Assembly (NCBI RefSeq): GCF_900110855.1
Contig: NZ_FOFA01000003.1
Coordinates: forward strand, 558,001 to 622,000
Length of the DNA: 64,000 nucleotides
Reading direction: 5' to 3'
From: Microlunatus flavus
GTDB lineage: Bacteria > Actinomycetota > Actinomycetes > Propionibacteriales > Propionibacteriaceae
Of this stretch, positions 1-9,247 are shown in pieces. The first letter of the stretch is position 1; each line of letters begins with the position of its first letter. A model generated the notes under the pieces. The model ran no database searches, was not told where the DNA came from, and saw only the letters and a program-made list of their open reading frames with translations. The translations under genes and the position numbers were made by a program.

Positions 1-1
1 G

Positions 2-487
2 GAGGCCTTCGACGCCCGGGCCGTCGAGCTCGGTGTCGTGCCCCACGTGCTGGGGCCGGTCGACCACGCCGCGCTGCCCGGCCTCGTGGCCGGCTGCGCC
101 GCATTCGGCTTCGTGTCGACGAAGGAGGGCTTCGGGCTCGCGGCGATGGAGGCCCTGGCGGCGGGCGTGCCGGTGCTCGCGCGGCCGCTACCGGTGCTGC
201 GCGAGGTCTTCGGCGACCACGTGCGCTACGCCGACGAAAAGCGGTCGATGGCGGCGGCGCTCCTTGAGTGCGTCGAGCGCGGACCCCTGCCGGGCGGGGC
301 CGGGCTGGCCCTGCACCACACCTGGGAACGTGCGGCGCGGAGCCACCTCGACCTCTACGCGAGCCTCAGCGCCCGCCCGGGGGCTGCGGCCCGCCGCCGG
401 GACCGAAGCGGTCCGGACCGCCCTGCTGCGGCCCGCGGACCAGGTCGGCCGGCGGGGACGGGAACGACTCGGCCGGCTTGCCCTTGA
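2..487 (+). CDS. Glycosyltransferase family 4, C-terminal part (5' end outside window)
   Basis: The reading frame is open from base 2, so the N-terminal half lies upstream of the window. The visible 161 residues are the nucleotide-sugar-binding half of a GT-B retaining glycosyltransferase: the run STKEGFGLAAMEALAAGVPV holds the family 4 E-x7-E motif, followed by a PVLREVFGD segment. It probably transfers a sugar from a nucleotide donor at the cytosolic face; donor and acceptor cannot be read from this part. Its last 122 bases overlap the 3' end of the convergent penicillin-binding protein gene, so the Arg/Pro-rich tail may be read-through into poorly constrained sequence. It is not obviously part of an operon inside the window. 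Confidence 0.8.
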   Translation, partial: EAFDARAVELGVVPHVLGPVDHAALPGLVAGCAAFGFVSTKEGFGLAAMEALAAGVPVLARPLPVLREVFGDHVRYADEKRSMAAALLECVERGPLPGGAGLALHHTWERAARSHLDLYASLSARPGAAARRRDRSGPDRPAAARGPGRPAGTGTTRPACP

Positions 488-2543
488 GGTACTCCTCCAT
501 GGCCGGCTTCCAGATCCGCCGGCCCGCGTCGCCGGAGCCCGAGCCCTCGAGGTACAGCCCCGTGGACGGCACCGTGTAGCCCTTGAGGCTGGTCCGCGAG
601 CCGCGCTCCTTGTCGATGCTGATCATCGCGGCGCCGGAGATCTGCGGGGTGTAGCCCGCGTACCAGACGGCCGCGTTGGAGTCGATGGTGCCCGTCTTGC
701 CCGCCTGGGGCCGCCCGTCGTCGGTCCGGGCCCGTGCACCGGTGCCCTTGGTGACGACGCTCGACAGCAGCGAGTCCATGGCGCTCGCGACGTCGGTGGA
801 GATGACGCGCTTGCAGTCGCCGTCGGGGACGTCGCGCGACTTGCCGGCGCTGTCGGTGATCTTGGTGACGATCACCGGGTCGCAGTGGATGCCGCCCGAG
901 GCGAAGGTCGCGTACGCGTTGGCCACCGACAGCGGGTTCGTCTCCGCGGTGCCGAGGGTGAACGAGGGCAGCGTGTCGTAGGAGCTGATCGGCTGGTCCG
1001 GGGTGTTGGACTCCACGCCCAGCTTGGACGCCATCTTGGTGATGTCGCACATGCCGACGTCGAGGGCCAGCTGGACGAAGTAGGTGTTCACCGAGAACTG
1101 GGCCGCGCGGTACATGTCCATCGTCCCGTTGACGCCCGTGGAGTTCGAGACCGGGAACCGGCCCGCGAGCTGCATCGGCCCGTCGCAGGAGTCGAAGCGC
1201 GCACCGGTGAAGTCCATCCGGGCGCGGGCGTCGAAGCGCTGCGACAGCGGGATGCCCTGCTCGAGCGCCGCGGCGGCGGTGAACGCCTTGAAGGTCGACC
1301 CGGCCTGGAAGCCCTGCGCGCCGCCCATCTCGCGCGACACCGAGTAGTTCCAGTAGGTCTGGCCCTTCTTGGCGTTCGAGCCCATCACGGGCCGGCTCTG
1401 CGCCATCGCCACGATGCGTCCGGTGCCCGGCTCGATCATGTCCATGGCCGCGATGACCGGGTCCTTGGGGCCGACGGCCGCGCTGACCTCCTTCTGCACC
1501 TCGTCCTGGGTGTCCGGGTCGATCGCGGTGCGGATGGTGAGGCCGCCGCGCATCAGCGTCTGCTCGCGCTCGGCCGGCGTCTTGCCGAGGCTCGGCATGG
1601 TCAGCAGCGAGCGCTTCACGTAGTCGCAGATGAACGGGTAGTCGGTGCTCTGGCAGCCGCTGACGAAGTCCTCGGTGCCCTTGCGGTCGAACTTGGCCTT
1701 CTTGGCCTTCGTCACGGCCGACTGGCTCGCGGTGCCGAGCTCGGCCATCCGGTCGAGCACCACGTTGCGCCGGGCCAGGCCCGCGTCCGGGTGGGCAACC
1801 GGGTCGTAGCCGTTGGGGTTCTGCACGAGGCCGGCGAGCATCGCGGCCTGCGGCAGCGTCAGCTTCTTGGCGCTGGTGCCGAAGTAGTGCTCGGCCGCGG
1901 CCTCGACGCCGTACGCGCCGCCGCCGAAGTAGGCGATGTTCAGGTAGCGCTCGAGGATCTGGTCCTTGCTCATCGTGTCCTCGACCGACACCGCGTAGCG
2001 CAGCTCGCGCAGCTTGCGCTGGTAGCTGCTGTCCGTCGCCGCCTCGACGCCGTTCTCGTCGCCCTTGAGCGCGGCGGTGTTGACCTGGACCTGCTTGACG
2101 TACTGCTGGGTCAGGGTCGAGCCGCCCTGCGTGACGCCGCCGGCGAAGAAGTTCGTGACGAAGGCGCGCAGCGTGCCCTGGGCGTCGAGCGGGCCGTGCT
2201 CGTAGAAGCGGTGGTCCTCGATGGAGATCAGGGCCGTGCGCATCACCGGGGCGATGTCGTCGAGGCTGACGTAGTCGCGGTTCTGGTCGTAGAAGTACGC
2301 CAGCGTGCGGCCGTCGGCGTCGAGCACGCGGGTGCGCTGGCTCTGGGCCGGCGCGTCGAACTCCAGCGGCAGGCTCGACATGCCGTCGCGCGCGGCCTTG
2401 GCCCCCCACGCGGCACCGCCCACCAGGGGCAGCGTCAGGCCCGTCACGAGCAGGCCGCAGACCACGCTGACGACGACGAAGAGACCACCGGTCCACAGCA
2501 GCGAGCGTGGACGGCGGGCGGAGGGCCGGTCAGGAGTGGGCAT
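366..2543 (-). CDS. ponA: Bifunctional penicillin-binding protein (transglycosylase/transpeptidase, class A)
   Basis: Class A PBP of 725 residues that polymerises lipid II and cross-links peptidoglycan outside the membrane. A basic N-terminus is followed by one signal-anchor helix (about residues 20-45). The GT51 domain shows the catalytic Glu in SIEDHRFYEHG (near 107) and GGSTLTQQYVKQ. The transpeptidase domain has the acylated Ser in STFK (near 414), SVN (near 483) and KTGT (near 614). A Pro/Gly-rich tail ends the protein, with no PASTA repeats. I chose the ATG at 2543; an in-frame TTG at 2555 is the alternative and has no better ribosome site. The gene diverges from the hydrolase and overlaps the glycosyltransferase 3' end. 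Confidence 0.93.
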   Translation of the reverse strand: MPTPDRPSARRPRSLLWTGGLFVVVSVVCGLLVTGLTLPLVGGAAWGAKAARDGMSSLPLEFDAPAQSQRTRVLDADGRTLAYFYDQNRDYVSLDDIAPVMRTALISIEDHRFYEHGPLDAQGTLRAFVTNFFAGGVTQGGSTLTQQYVKQVQVNTAALKGDENGVEAATDSSYQRKLRELRYAVSVEDTMSKDQILERYLNIAYFGGGAYGVEAAAEHYFGTSAKKLTLPQAAMLAGLVQNPNGYDPVAHPDAGLARRNVVLDRMAELGTASQSAVTKAKKAKFDRKGTEDFVSGCQSTDYPFICDYVKRSLLTMPSLGKTPAEREQTLMRGGLTIRTAIDPDTQDEVQKEVSAAVGPKDPVIAAMDMIEPGTGRIVAMAQSRPVMGSNAKKGQTYWNYSVSREMGGAQGFQAGSTFKAFTAAAALEQGIPLSQRFDARARMDFTGARFDSCDGPMQLAGRFPVSNSTGVNGTMDMYRAAQFSVNTYFVQLALDVGMCDITKMASKLGVESNTPDQPISSYDTLPSFTLGTAETNPLSVANAYATFASGGIHCDPVIVTKITDSAGKSRDVPDGDCKRVISTDVASAMDSLLSSVVTKGTGARARTDDGRPQAGKTGTIDSNAAVWYAGYTPQISGAAMISIDKERGSRTSLKGYTVPSTGLYLEGSGSGDAGRRIWKPAMEEYLKGKPAESFPSPPADLVRGPQQGGPDRFGPGGGPQPPGGR

Positions 2544-2620
2544 CGGCAGGTTCAACGCTCCGGAGCCGTCGAAGGTTTCCCGTCCTCGCTGTGATCCTGC
2601 TCGCCTGAGAGGATCGGGGC

Positions 2621-3376
2621 ATGGCCGAGAAGGTGAGGTTCGCGAGCACCACCGGACCGCTGCTCGCGGGGCTCGTCGACCTGCCCGAGGGCGAGGCCCG
2701 CGGGTGGGCGGTGCTGTCGCACGGCTTCACCCTCGGCAAGGACTCCCCGGCGGCCAGCCGGATCGCCAAGCAGCTGGCCCGCGAGGGCGTCGGGGTGCTG
2801 CGTTTCGACAACCTGGGGCTGGGCGACTCCGAGGGCGACTGGGGCGACGGCTCGTTCTCCCGCAAGGTCGCCGACACCGCCCGCGCGGTCGAGTTCATGA
2901 ACGACGCCGGTCGAACCGTGCGGCTGCTGGTCGGCCACTCCTTCGGCGGCGCCGCGGTCATCGCCGCCGCGCACCTGTCCGACAGCGTGCGGGCCGTCGC
3001 CAGCATCGGCGCCCCGTACGAGCCCAAGCACGTCGAGCACAACTACGACGCGCTCCTGGAGCGCATCGAGGCCGAGGGCGAGGCGCCGTTCCTCGTCGGC
3101 GGCAAGGCACTGACGCTGCGCCGCCACTTCATCGACGACGTCCGCGGCAGCGACCTGCGGGAGCGCATCCGGACCCTGCGGCGCGCGCTGCTGGTCCTGC
3201 ACTCCCCCACGGACAACACCGTGGGGGTGCGCAACGCCAGCCAGATCTTCCAGGCCGCGCGCCACCCGCGCAGCTTCGTGGCCCTCGAGGGCGCCGACCA
3301 CCTGCTCACCGGCAAGGGTCAGGCCGCGCGGGCCGCGAGGATCATCAGCGCGTGGGCCGACCCTTACCTGACCTGA
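2621..3376 (+). CDS. Alpha/beta hydrolase (dienelactone hydrolase-like)
   Basis: A 251-residue cytosolic alpha/beta hydrolase. The nucleophile elbow is GHSFGG, with acid Asp in HSPTDNTV and His in GADHLL near the C-terminus, so the Ser-Asp-His triad is complete. It resembles the hydrolase half of the bifunctional hydrolase/OsmC proteins, but here the OsmC domain is absent and the stop comes right after the triad His region. A GAGAGG-like ribosome site precedes the ATG. The substrate cannot be told; the N-terminal sequence suits a small-ester or peroxide-stress hydrolase. It ends one base before the convergent gcvP stop codon, with no terminator visible between them. Confidence 0.85.
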   Translation: MAEKVRFASTTGPLLAGLVDLPEGEARGWAVLSHGFTLGKDSPAASRIAKQLAREGVGVLRFDNLGLGDSEGDWGDGSFSRKVADTARAVEFMNDAGRTVRLLVGHSFGGAAVIAAAHLSDSVRAVASIGAPYEPKHVEHNYDALLERIEAEGEAPFLVGGKALTLRRHFIDDVRGSDLRERIRTLRRALLVLHSPTDNTVGVRNASQIFQAARHPRSFVALEGADHLLTGKGQAARAARIISAWADPYLT

Positions 3377-3377
3377 G

Positions 3378-6287
3378 CTACTCCTCGAACGACTCCGGCG
3401 GCGGGCAGGTGCAGACCAGGTGCCGGTCGCCGAAGCCGCCGTCGATGCGGCCGACCGGCGGCCAGTACTTGTCGCTGCCGGTGGCGTAGATCGGGCCGGC
3501 GTGCAAGCCGGCCGGGTAGGCCCCCGTGCGCCGGGAGTAGGGGTGGTCCCACTCGTCGGCGGTGACCGCGCCCTGCGTGTGCGGGGCGTTGGCCAGCGGG
3601 TTGTCCTCGGCCGGCCACTCCCCGGCCTCGACCCGGGCGATCTCGTCGCGGATGGCGAGCATCGCGTCGCAGAAGCGGTCCAGCTCGGCGAGGTCCTCCG
3701 ACTCGGTCGGCTCGACCATGAGCGTGCCCGCGACCGGGAAGCTCATCGTCGGGGCGTGGAAGCCGTAGTCGACGAGCCGCTTGGCCACGTCGTCGACGGT
3801 CACGCCGCTGGCCTTGGTGATCGGGCGCAGGTCGAGGATGCACTCGTGCGCGACGCGGCCGCCGCGGCCCGCGTACAGGACCGGGTACGCCGCGCCGAGC
3901 CGCTCGGCGACGTAGTTGGCGGCGAGCAGCGCGTGCTGGGTCGCGGCGGTGAGGCCGTCGGCGCCCATCATGGCGATGTAGGCCCAGCTGATCGGCAAGA
4001 TGCCCGCCGAGCCGTGCGGGGCGGCCGATACCGGCCCGACCGCGCCGTCGTCGATGTTCCGGGCGCCGCGGCGGGGGTCGCCGGGCAGGAACGCCACGAG
4101 GTGCTCCCCGACCGCGACCGGGCCGACGCCTGGCCCGCCGCCGCCGTGCGGGATGCAGAACGTCTTGTGGAGGTTGAGGTGGCTCACGTCCGCCCCGAAC
4201 CGTCCGGGCCGGGCGAGGCCCAGCAGGGCGTTGAGGTTGGCCCCGTCGACGTAGACCTGGCCGCCCGCGTCGTGCACCAGCGCGCACAGCTCGGTGATGG
4301 TCTCCTCGAAGACGCCGTGGGTCGAGGGGTAGGTGACCATGATCGCGGCGAGCTGGTCGGCGTGCGTGGCGATCTTGGCCCGCAGGTCGTCGAGGTCCAC
4401 CGAACCGTCGTCGGTGGCCTTGACGACGACGACCTTCATCCCGGCCATGACCGCGGAGGCGGCGTTGGTGCCGTGCGCCGACGAGGGGATGAGGCAGACC
4501 CGGCGCTCGTGGTCGCCGCGCGCCTCGTGGTAGCCGCGAATGGCCAGCAGTCCGGCGAGCTCGCCCTGGCTGCCGGCGTTCGGCTGCACCGAGACGCGGG
4601 CGTAGCCGGTGACCTCGGCCAGCCAGCCCTCGAGGGTGGAGACGAGCTCGGCGTAGCCCTGCGCGTCCTCGGCCGGGGCCAGCGGATGCAGGTTCGCGAA
4701 GCCGTCGTAGGAGATCGGCTCCATCTCCGTCGTCGCGTTGAGCTTCATGGTGCAGGAGCCGAGCGGGATCATCCCGCGGTCGAGCGCGAAGTCGCGGTCG
4801 GACAGCGCCCGCAGGTAGCGCAGCATCGCCGTCTCGCTGTGGTGGGTGCGGAACACGGGGTGCTGCAGGTAGGCGCTGGTGCGCTCGCTGGCCGACAGGT
4901 CGCCGAACGTCGTCGTCGCCCGGTCGCCGCCGTGGTCGCTGCCGAAGGCGGCGCGCACCGCGTCGAGGTCGGCGGTCGTCGTGTCCTCCCCGACCGAGAT
5001 CCCGACCCGGCCGGCGTCGACCAGGCGCAGGTGGACGCCGGAGCGGCGGGCCCGCTCGACCACCGCGGCGGCCTCCCCGGGCACGGCGACGGTCAGCGTG
5101 TCGAAGAACGACGTGTGGTCGGGAGCCATGCCCGCTGCGGCCAGGTCGGCGGCGAGCTTCGTCGCGTCCGCGTGGACGCGCTCCGCGATCGCGCGCAGGC
5201 CCTCGGGGCCGTGGTAGACCGCGTACATGCTCGCGGCGACCGCGAGCAGCACCTGGGCGGTGCAGATGTTGGAGGTCGCCTTCTCGCGGCGGATGTGCTG
5301 CTCGCGCGTCTGCAGGGCGAGCCGGAAGGCGGCGGTTCCGTGGACGTCGCGGCTGACGCCGACCAGGCGGCCGGGCAGCGTGCGCTCCAGCCCGGCCCGG
5401 ACGGCCATGAACGCGGCGTGCGGGCCGCCGTAGAAGAGCGGGACCCCGAAGCGCTGGCTCGATCCGACGGCGATGTCCGCGCCCCACTCCCCGGGCGGCG
5501 TGACCAGGGTGAGGGCCAGCAGGTCGCACGCGGCGATGACGAGGGCGCCCTGCGCGTGGGCCTGCGCGGCGAGGGCCTCGAGCTCGCTCGTGGGGGCGAC
5601 GCGGCCGTCGGCGGCCGGGGTCTGGACGACCACGGCGAAGGCGTCGGTCTCGCTCAGCGCGGCGGACAGGTCGTCGGCGAGGCGGACCTCGATGCCGAGC
5701 GGCACCGCCCGCGTACGGACGACGGCGACGGTCTGCGGCAGCGTGGCCGCGTCGAGCAGCAGGACCTGGCCCTGCTTGGTCGAGCGGCGGGCGACGGTCA
5801 TCGCCTCGGCGACCGCGGTCGCCTCGTCGAGCAGGCTCGCCCCGGCGGTCGGCAGCCCGGTGAGGTCGCTGATCATCGTCTGGAAGTTCAGGAGGGCCTC
5901 GAGGCGGCCCTGGCTGATCTCGGGCTGGTACGGCGTGTAGGCGGTGTACCAGGCCGGGTCCTCGAGGACGTTGCGCCGGATCACCGACGGTGTGACCGTG
6001 CCGTGGTAGCCGAGCCCGATCATCGCGCGGCGGGGCGCGTTGCGGGCCGCCAGGCCGCGCAGCGCGGCCAGCGCCTCGGTCTCGGAGAGCGCGGGGGGAA
6101 GGTTCAGGGGCTCGCTGGAGCGGATGCCGGCGGGCAGGGCCTGCTCGACGAGCTCGTCGAGCGAGGACAGGCCGAGGGCGGCGAGCATCTTGTCGCGCTC
6201 GTCGGCACGCGGGCCGATGTGCCGGTCGGCGAAGACGGTGGTTCCAGCGACGACTGCTCCAGCGTCGGTGGCTGCAGGACGGGCCAT
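3378..6287 (-). CDS. gcvP: Glycine dehydrogenase (decarboxylating), glycine cleavage P-protein
   Basis: A full-length 969-residue single-chain P-protein. It decarboxylates glycine with PLP and passes the aminomethyl group to the lipoyl arm of GcvH, which is encoded about 3 kb upstream in the same block. The PLP lysine lies in [16 protein letters not shown] (Lys near 709), with glycine-rich and PLP-contact segments on both halves of the tandem aminotransferase fold. The start is the ATG at 6287, about eight bases after GGGAG. A glycine riboswitch lies immediately upstream, so expression should respond to glycine. The gene is last of the block that includes gcvH, garA and two MerR genes, the same order as around Rv1832 in M. 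tuberculosis. Confidence 0.97.
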   Translation of the reverse strand: MARPAATDAGAVVAGTTVFADRHIGPRADERDKMLAALGLSSLDELVEQALPAGIRSSEPLNLPPALSETEALAALRGLAARNAPRRAMIGLGYHGTVTPSVIRRNVLEDPAWYTAYTPYQPEISQGRLEALLNFQTMISDLTGLPTAGASLLDEATAVAEAMTVARRSTKQGQVLLLDAATLPQTVAVVRTRAVPLGIEVRLADDLSAALSETDAFAVVVQTPAADGRVAPTSELEALAAQAHAQGALVIAACDLLALTLVTPPGEWGADIAVGSSQRFGVPLFYGGPHAAFMAVRAGLERTLPGRLVGVSRDVHGTAAFRLALQTREQHIRREKATSNICTAQVLLAVAASMYAVYHGPEGLRAIAERVHADATKLAADLAAAGMAPDHTSFFDTLTVAVPGEAAAVVERARRSGVHLRLVDAGRVGISVGEDTTTADLDAVRAAFGSDHGGDRATTTFGDLSASERTSAYLQHPVFRTHHSETAMLRYLRALSDRDFALDRGMIPLGSCTMKLNATTEMEPISYDGFANLHPLAPAEDAQGYAELVSTLEGWLAEVTGYARVSVQPNAGSQGELAGLLAIRGYHEARGDHERRVCLIPSSAHGTNAASAVMAGMKVVVVKATDDGSVDLDDLRAKIATHADQLAAIMVTYPSTHGVFEETITELCALVHDAGGQVYVDGANLNALLGLARPGRFGADVSHLNLHKTFCIPHGGGGPGVGPVAVGEHLVAFLPGDPRRGARNIDDGAVGPVSAAPHGSAGILPISWAYIAMMGADGLTAATQHALLAANYVAERLGAAYPVLYAGRGGRVAHECILDLRPITKASGVTVDDVAKRLVDYGFHAPTMSFPVAGTLMVEPTESEDLAELDRFCDAMLAIRDEIARVEAGEWPAEDNPLANAPHTQGAVTADEWDHPYSRRTGAYPAGLHAGPIYATGSDKYWPPVGRIDGGFGDRHLVCTCPPPESFEE

Positions 6288-6340
6288 GAGGACGGCTCCC
6301 GGGGACGGCGGCTGCGCCGGCGACCGCGCACAGCGGGCAC

Positions 6341-6468
6341 CGTTCCCCCTCTGTCACCGGTCGGCTCCAGAGTCGTCATGGCCGCGCGGTCTGGGTGCCT
6401 GAGAGGTTCCGGGGATGTTGCCCCTTCGGCGGCAGCGCTCATCGCTGAGCCGCTGCGCTCTCCCGCGC
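6341..6468 (-). promoter_or_regulatory. Glycine riboswitch upstream of gcvP
   Basis: Read on the minus strand, the region holds the gcvT-type aptamer landmarks in order: GGGAGAG, a P2 hairpin, the core GCCGAAGGGGCAA, CCTCTCAGGCA, ACTCTGGAG (6365-6373) and GACAGAGGGG. Only one GCCGAAGG core is present, so it is a single aptamer, with hallmark 3' elements of both aptamer types. About 53 bases separate it from the gcvP start. Known biology: glycine binding switches on glycine cleavage genes in many bacteria. The expression platform was not resolved here; GC-rich stems at 6290-6340 could act on translation or termination. Confidence 0.9.
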
Positions 6469-6551
6469 GGTCGCTTGCTGCAGCCCAATCTAGCGCAGGA
6501 ACGCCCACCACTCGGCAGTGGTGGGCGTCCGACGCGTCGTACGGGTGGGTG

Positions 6552-7157
6552 CTAGCCGGCGGCGCGGGCCCGGCGGCGCTGGGCGAGCTCGTCGTCGGCC
6601 GTGCGAGCCGGCTCGGGCTCAGCGGCCGCGCGCTCGGCCGGGAGCTCGGACAGCGTGCCCTCGATCGAGCGCCAGACGCCGCCGAGGGCGATGCCGAACA
6701 CCCCCTGGCCACCGCTGAGCAGGTCGATGACCTCGTCGTCGCTGGTGCACTCGTAGACCGAGATGCCGTCGCTCATCAGCGTGACCTGCGTGAGGTCGTC
6801 GACCCCGCGGGCGCGGAGGTGGTCGATCGCGGTGCGGATCTGCTGCAGCGAGATGCCGGCGTCGATGAGCTTCTTGATGACCTTGAGGATGAGGATGTCG
6901 CGGAAGCTGTAGAGCCGCTGCGAGCCCGAGCCGCTGGCGCCGCGGATCTCCGGGACGACGAGCCCCGTGCGGGCCCAGTAGTCGAGCTGGCGGTAGGTGA
7001 TCCCGGCGGCGCTGCAGGCCACCGGGCCGCGGAAGCCCAGGTCGCGCGGGACCGGGGAGAAGTCGCCCTCGAAGAGCAGCTCCTGCGCCGCGTCGGCGAC
7101 CTCGGGGCTGGTGCTCCCCTCGGGCCGCGTCACGGCGGGATGATCGGTGCTGCTCAC
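6552..7157 (-). CDS. MerR-family transcriptional regulator (Rv1830-like)
   Basis: A 201-residue MerR-type regulator. The winged helix-turn-helix region spans about residues 45-120, with YRQLDYWARTGLV as recognition helix/wing and SFRDILILKVIKKLIDAGISL following it. The C-terminal third is short and ends in Ala/Arg-rich sequence. The GTG at 7157 is preceded by GGAGGTG at ideal spacing, so I prefer it to upstream in-frame starts. It lies between the DUF151 gene and gcvP, matching Rv1830 in mycobacteria. A terminator after the DUF151 gene and a TAGGTT box at 7299-7304 suggest its own promoter and a leader of roughly 135 bases. The ligand is unknown. Confidence 0.88.
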   Translation of the reverse strand: MSSTDHPAVTRPEGSTSPEVADAAQELLFEGDFSPVPRDLGFRGPVACSAAGITYRQLDYWARTGLVVPEIRGASGSGSQRLYSFRDILILKVIKKLIDAGISLQQIRTAIDHLRARGVDDLTQVTLMSDGISVYECTSDDEVIDLLSGGQGVFGIALGGVWRSIEGTLSELPAERAAAEPEPARTADDELAQRRRARAAG

Positions 7158-7408
7158 GGACACCTCCGGTGGTGATCCGCGCCTGGTCCTCAGGCGGGGA
7201 TGGGCGGGCGGAGGACTCGTCCCCCGAGTCATCCTTCGCTGACGGTCCTGCTGCCTCGCGCACGGGCGTTGTAATTCCCCTGCGGTACTTCGTGCTCGAA
7301 CCTAGGGCCCTACCACGGCCCCGGCCACCGACACGCCGCATCCGGGGCGGATCCGGGACGGACGAGCCTCAAGTCTGAAGGCCGGGTCGAGACTGGCCCG
7401 GCCCCGGG
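7158..7408. other. Intergenic region: terminator hairpin plus probable promoter of the MerR gene
   Basis: Non-coding 251 bases between two minus-strand genes. On the minus strand it holds a 7-bp hairpin right after the DUF151 stop, a TAGGTT hexamer at 7299-7304 suitable as a -10 box, and the GGAGG ribosome site of the MerR gene. No open frame here looks real. Confidence 0.5.
7380..7403 (-). terminator. Hairpin after the DUF151 gene
   Basis: GGCCGGG and CCCGGCC form a 7-bp perfect stem around a 10-base loop, beginning six bases past the stop codon on the minus strand and followed by TTCAGACTT. The T run is weak, as is usual in high-GC bacteria. Confidence 0.5.
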
Positions 7409-7888
7409 TCAGGACTTCGGCTCGTCGCCGGTCACGAAGTCGTCGGGGTCGACGTTGTCGAGGAACTCGCGGAACTTCTCGACCTCGTCCTCCTCCGCCT
7501 CCGGCATCTCGATTCCGGCGACGTCGAGGACGTCCTCGGCGCAGTAGATGTCGGACCCCACGCGCAGCGCGAGGGCGATCGCGTCCGACGGGCGGGCGCT
7601 GATCTCGGTGTCGTCGATCACGAGGACGGCGTAGAACGTGCCGCCCTCGAGCTCGGTGATGCGCACCGCCTTGAGGCGGTGCTGGAGACCGGCCAGCACG
7701 TCGACCATGAGGTCGTGGGTCAGGGGGCGCGGCGGCACGACGCCCTCCTGGGCGTTCGCGATCGCCGACGCCTCGTTGGCCCCGATCCAGATCGGCAGGA
7801 ACCGGCTCCCGCCCACCTCGCGCAGCAGCACCATCGGTGCGTTGGACGGCATCTCCACGCGGACGCCGACCACATCGAGCTCTCGCAT
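7409..7888 (-). CDS. Bifunctional nuclease family protein (DUF151, Rv1829-like)
   Basis: A 159-residue protein that is almost entirely one DUF151 (BFN) domain: MRELDVVGVRVE at the start, LPIWIGANEASAI, RPLTHDL and SARPSDAIALALR in the conserved order, then an acidic tail ending DDFVTGDEPKS. Family members have been linked to nuclease activity or stress, but the role in actinobacteria is not settled. The ATG at 7888 has AGGG about eight bases upstream; a GTG two codons earlier is possible but too close to that site. It sits between ftsR and the second MerR gene, as Rv1829 does in M. tuberculosis. Confidence 0.9.
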   Translation of the reverse strand: MRELDVVGVRVEMPSNAPMVLLREVGGSRFLPIWIGANEASAIANAQEGVVPPRPLTHDLMVDVLAGLQHRLKAVRITELEGGTFYAVLVIDDTEISARPSDAIALALRVGSDIYCAEDVLDVAGIEMPEAEEDEVEKFREFLDNVDPDDFVTGDEPKS

Positions 7889-7909
7889 GGGCACAACCCT
7901 ACGTCCGGC

Positions 7910-8647
7910 TCAGCGCTCCATCGCGGTGCGGACGAGGGCGGCGTGGAAGCTGATCACCAGCTGCGTCACCTCGCCGGAGACGTCCTTGTTGCCGCCCGCC
8001 CGGCGCACGTACGGCGCGATGGCCTGCTCGACCAGCCCGACCTCGCGGTCGGCCGACATCTTGAACGCGCGCAGGTGGCGGCCGTCGATGCCGTACTCCC
8101 CCAGCCGGCGCGCGGCGATGGCCAGGGTGAGGGCGTCACGGCCGTAGAAGCTGCCGCCGCGCCGCGGCGTCACGATGCCGGTGCGCTCGAGCTCGACCAG
8201 ACCGGCCTCGCTCAGCCCGCTCGCCTCGAGCAGGTCGGCGCGCGACAGCCGCAGCGCCTTCTTCGGCGCGGCCGGCGGGGCGGCGGGCACCGGCGGCGCG
8301 GCGGCGGTCGTGGCGGCCGGAGCCGCCGAGGAGGCCGCGTCGAGGGTCTTGGGCTCGGGCGGGGTCTGGCCCCGGTCCATCATCTCGAGGTGCTCGCGGA
8401 TCACCTTGAGCGGCAGGTAGTGCTCGCGCTGCACCGACAGCACGTAGCGCAGCCGCTCGACGTCGTGCTCGGCGTAGCGCCGGTAGCCCGACGGCGCTCG
8501 CTGGGGCGTGATGAGCCCCTCCGACTCGAGGAAGCGGATCTTCGAGATCGAGATGTCGGGGAAGTCGCCGCTGAGCGCGGTGAGCACCTGGCCGATGCTG
8601 CGGGTGACCTCGCGCCCGCTGCCCGGCCTGCGGGCCTCGGCCGTCAT
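7910..8647 (-). CDS. ftsR: MerR-family regulator FtsR (Rv1828-like)
   Basis: A 245-residue MerR-type regulator. The N-terminal winged helix (about 12-80) includes ISKIRFLESEGLITPQR and GYRRYAEHDVERLRYV. An Ala/Pro-rich linker (about 100-130) joins a second helical domain with LSRADLLEASGLSE and FYGRDALTLAIAARRLGEYG. This two-domain form matches Rv1828 and the corynebacterial protein FtsR, reported to activate ftsZ, so a role in cell-division gene control is likely by homology. It is 13 bases downstream of garA in the same direction and probably co-transcribed with it. Confidence 0.88.
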   Translation of the reverse strand: MTAEARRPGSGREVTRSIGQVLTALSGDFPDISISKIRFLESEGLITPQRAPSGYRRYAEHDVERLRYVLSVQREHYLPLKVIREHLEMMDRGQTPPEPKTLDAASSAAPAATTAAAPPVPAAPPAAPKKALRLSRADLLEASGLSEAGLVELERTGIVTPRRGGSFYGRDALTLAIAARRLGEYGIDGRHLRAFKMSADREVGLVEQAIAPYVRRAGGNKDVSGEVTQLVISFHAALVRTAMER

Positions 8648-8660
8648 CAGCGGTCCCGCC

Positions 8661-9188
8661 TCACCGGTCCAGCTCTCTCGCGCTCGTGTAGTAGACGAGG
8701 CGGAACTTGCCGACCTGGACCTCGTCCTCGGGCTGCAGCAGCGCCTCGTCCACGAGCTCGCGGTTGACGTAGGTGCCGTTGAGGCTGCCGAGGTCCTTCA
8801 CCACGATGCCGTCGGCCGTGCGCAGGAACTGCACGTGGCGCCGCGAGACCGAGATGTCGTCGAGGAAGATGTCGGAGTCGGTGTGGCGCCCCGCCGTCGT
8901 GACGTCGTGGTCGAGCAGGAAGCGGCTGCCCGCGTTGGGCCCGCGCTGCACGACGAGCATCCCTGACCCCTGCGGCAGCGCCTGGACGGCCGCCTCGTCG
9001 ACGGGGCTGAGCCCGTCGCCGGGCGTGTCCTCGACGACGACGGGCGGGATCGTCTTGGTCGTGTCACCGGAGAGGCCGCGTACCGAGGCGCCGGCCGCGG
9101 GCGGTGCTGCGGTCAGGGGCGCCCCGCACTGCGCGCAGAAGTTCGCCCCCTCGGGGTTGTCGTGACCGCAGTTGGTGCAGAAGGGCAT
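8661..9188 (-). CDS. garA: FHA-domain regulator GarA/OdhI with N-terminal zinc ribbon
   Basis: 175 residues. The N-terminus is a zinc ribbon with CTNC (4-7) and CAQC (18-21). A linker holding DTTKTIPPV, equivalent to the ETT phospho-site segment of GarA/OdhI, leads to a C-terminal FHA domain (about 75-165) with GRHTDSDIFLDD, SVSRRHVQF and GSLNGTYVN. In mycobacteria and corynebacteria the unphosphorylated protein binds and restrains 2-oxoglutarate dehydrogenase and glutamate metabolism enzymes, under Ser/Thr kinases such as PknG or PknB. The same is inferred here. The zinc ribbon is absent from the mycobacterial protein. The neighbours gcvH and ftsR match Rv1826-Rv1828. Confidence 0.9.
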   Translation of the reverse strand: MPFCTNCGHDNPEGANFCAQCGAPLTAAPPAAGASVRGLSGDTTKTIPPVVVEDTPGDGLSPVDEAAVQALPQGSGMLVVQRGPNAGSRFLLDHDVTTAGRHTDSDIFLDDISVSRRHVQFLRTADGIVVKDLGSLNGTYVNRELVDEALLQPEDEVQVGKFRLVYYTSARELDR

Positions 9189-9247
9189 CGTGCTCGCTTT
9201 TCACTCGGTCCCGGCCAGGCTCGAGACGTGATCGAGAGTTTAGGTGC

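Noticed and set aside
33-2594. Very long plus-strand open frame opposite the penicillin-binding protein gene
   Set aside because: It is the antisense of ponA; composition is Arg/Gly/Val-rich with no domain, as expected from high-GC shadow frames. The same holds for long frames opposite gcvP, thrS, the helicase and sirA.
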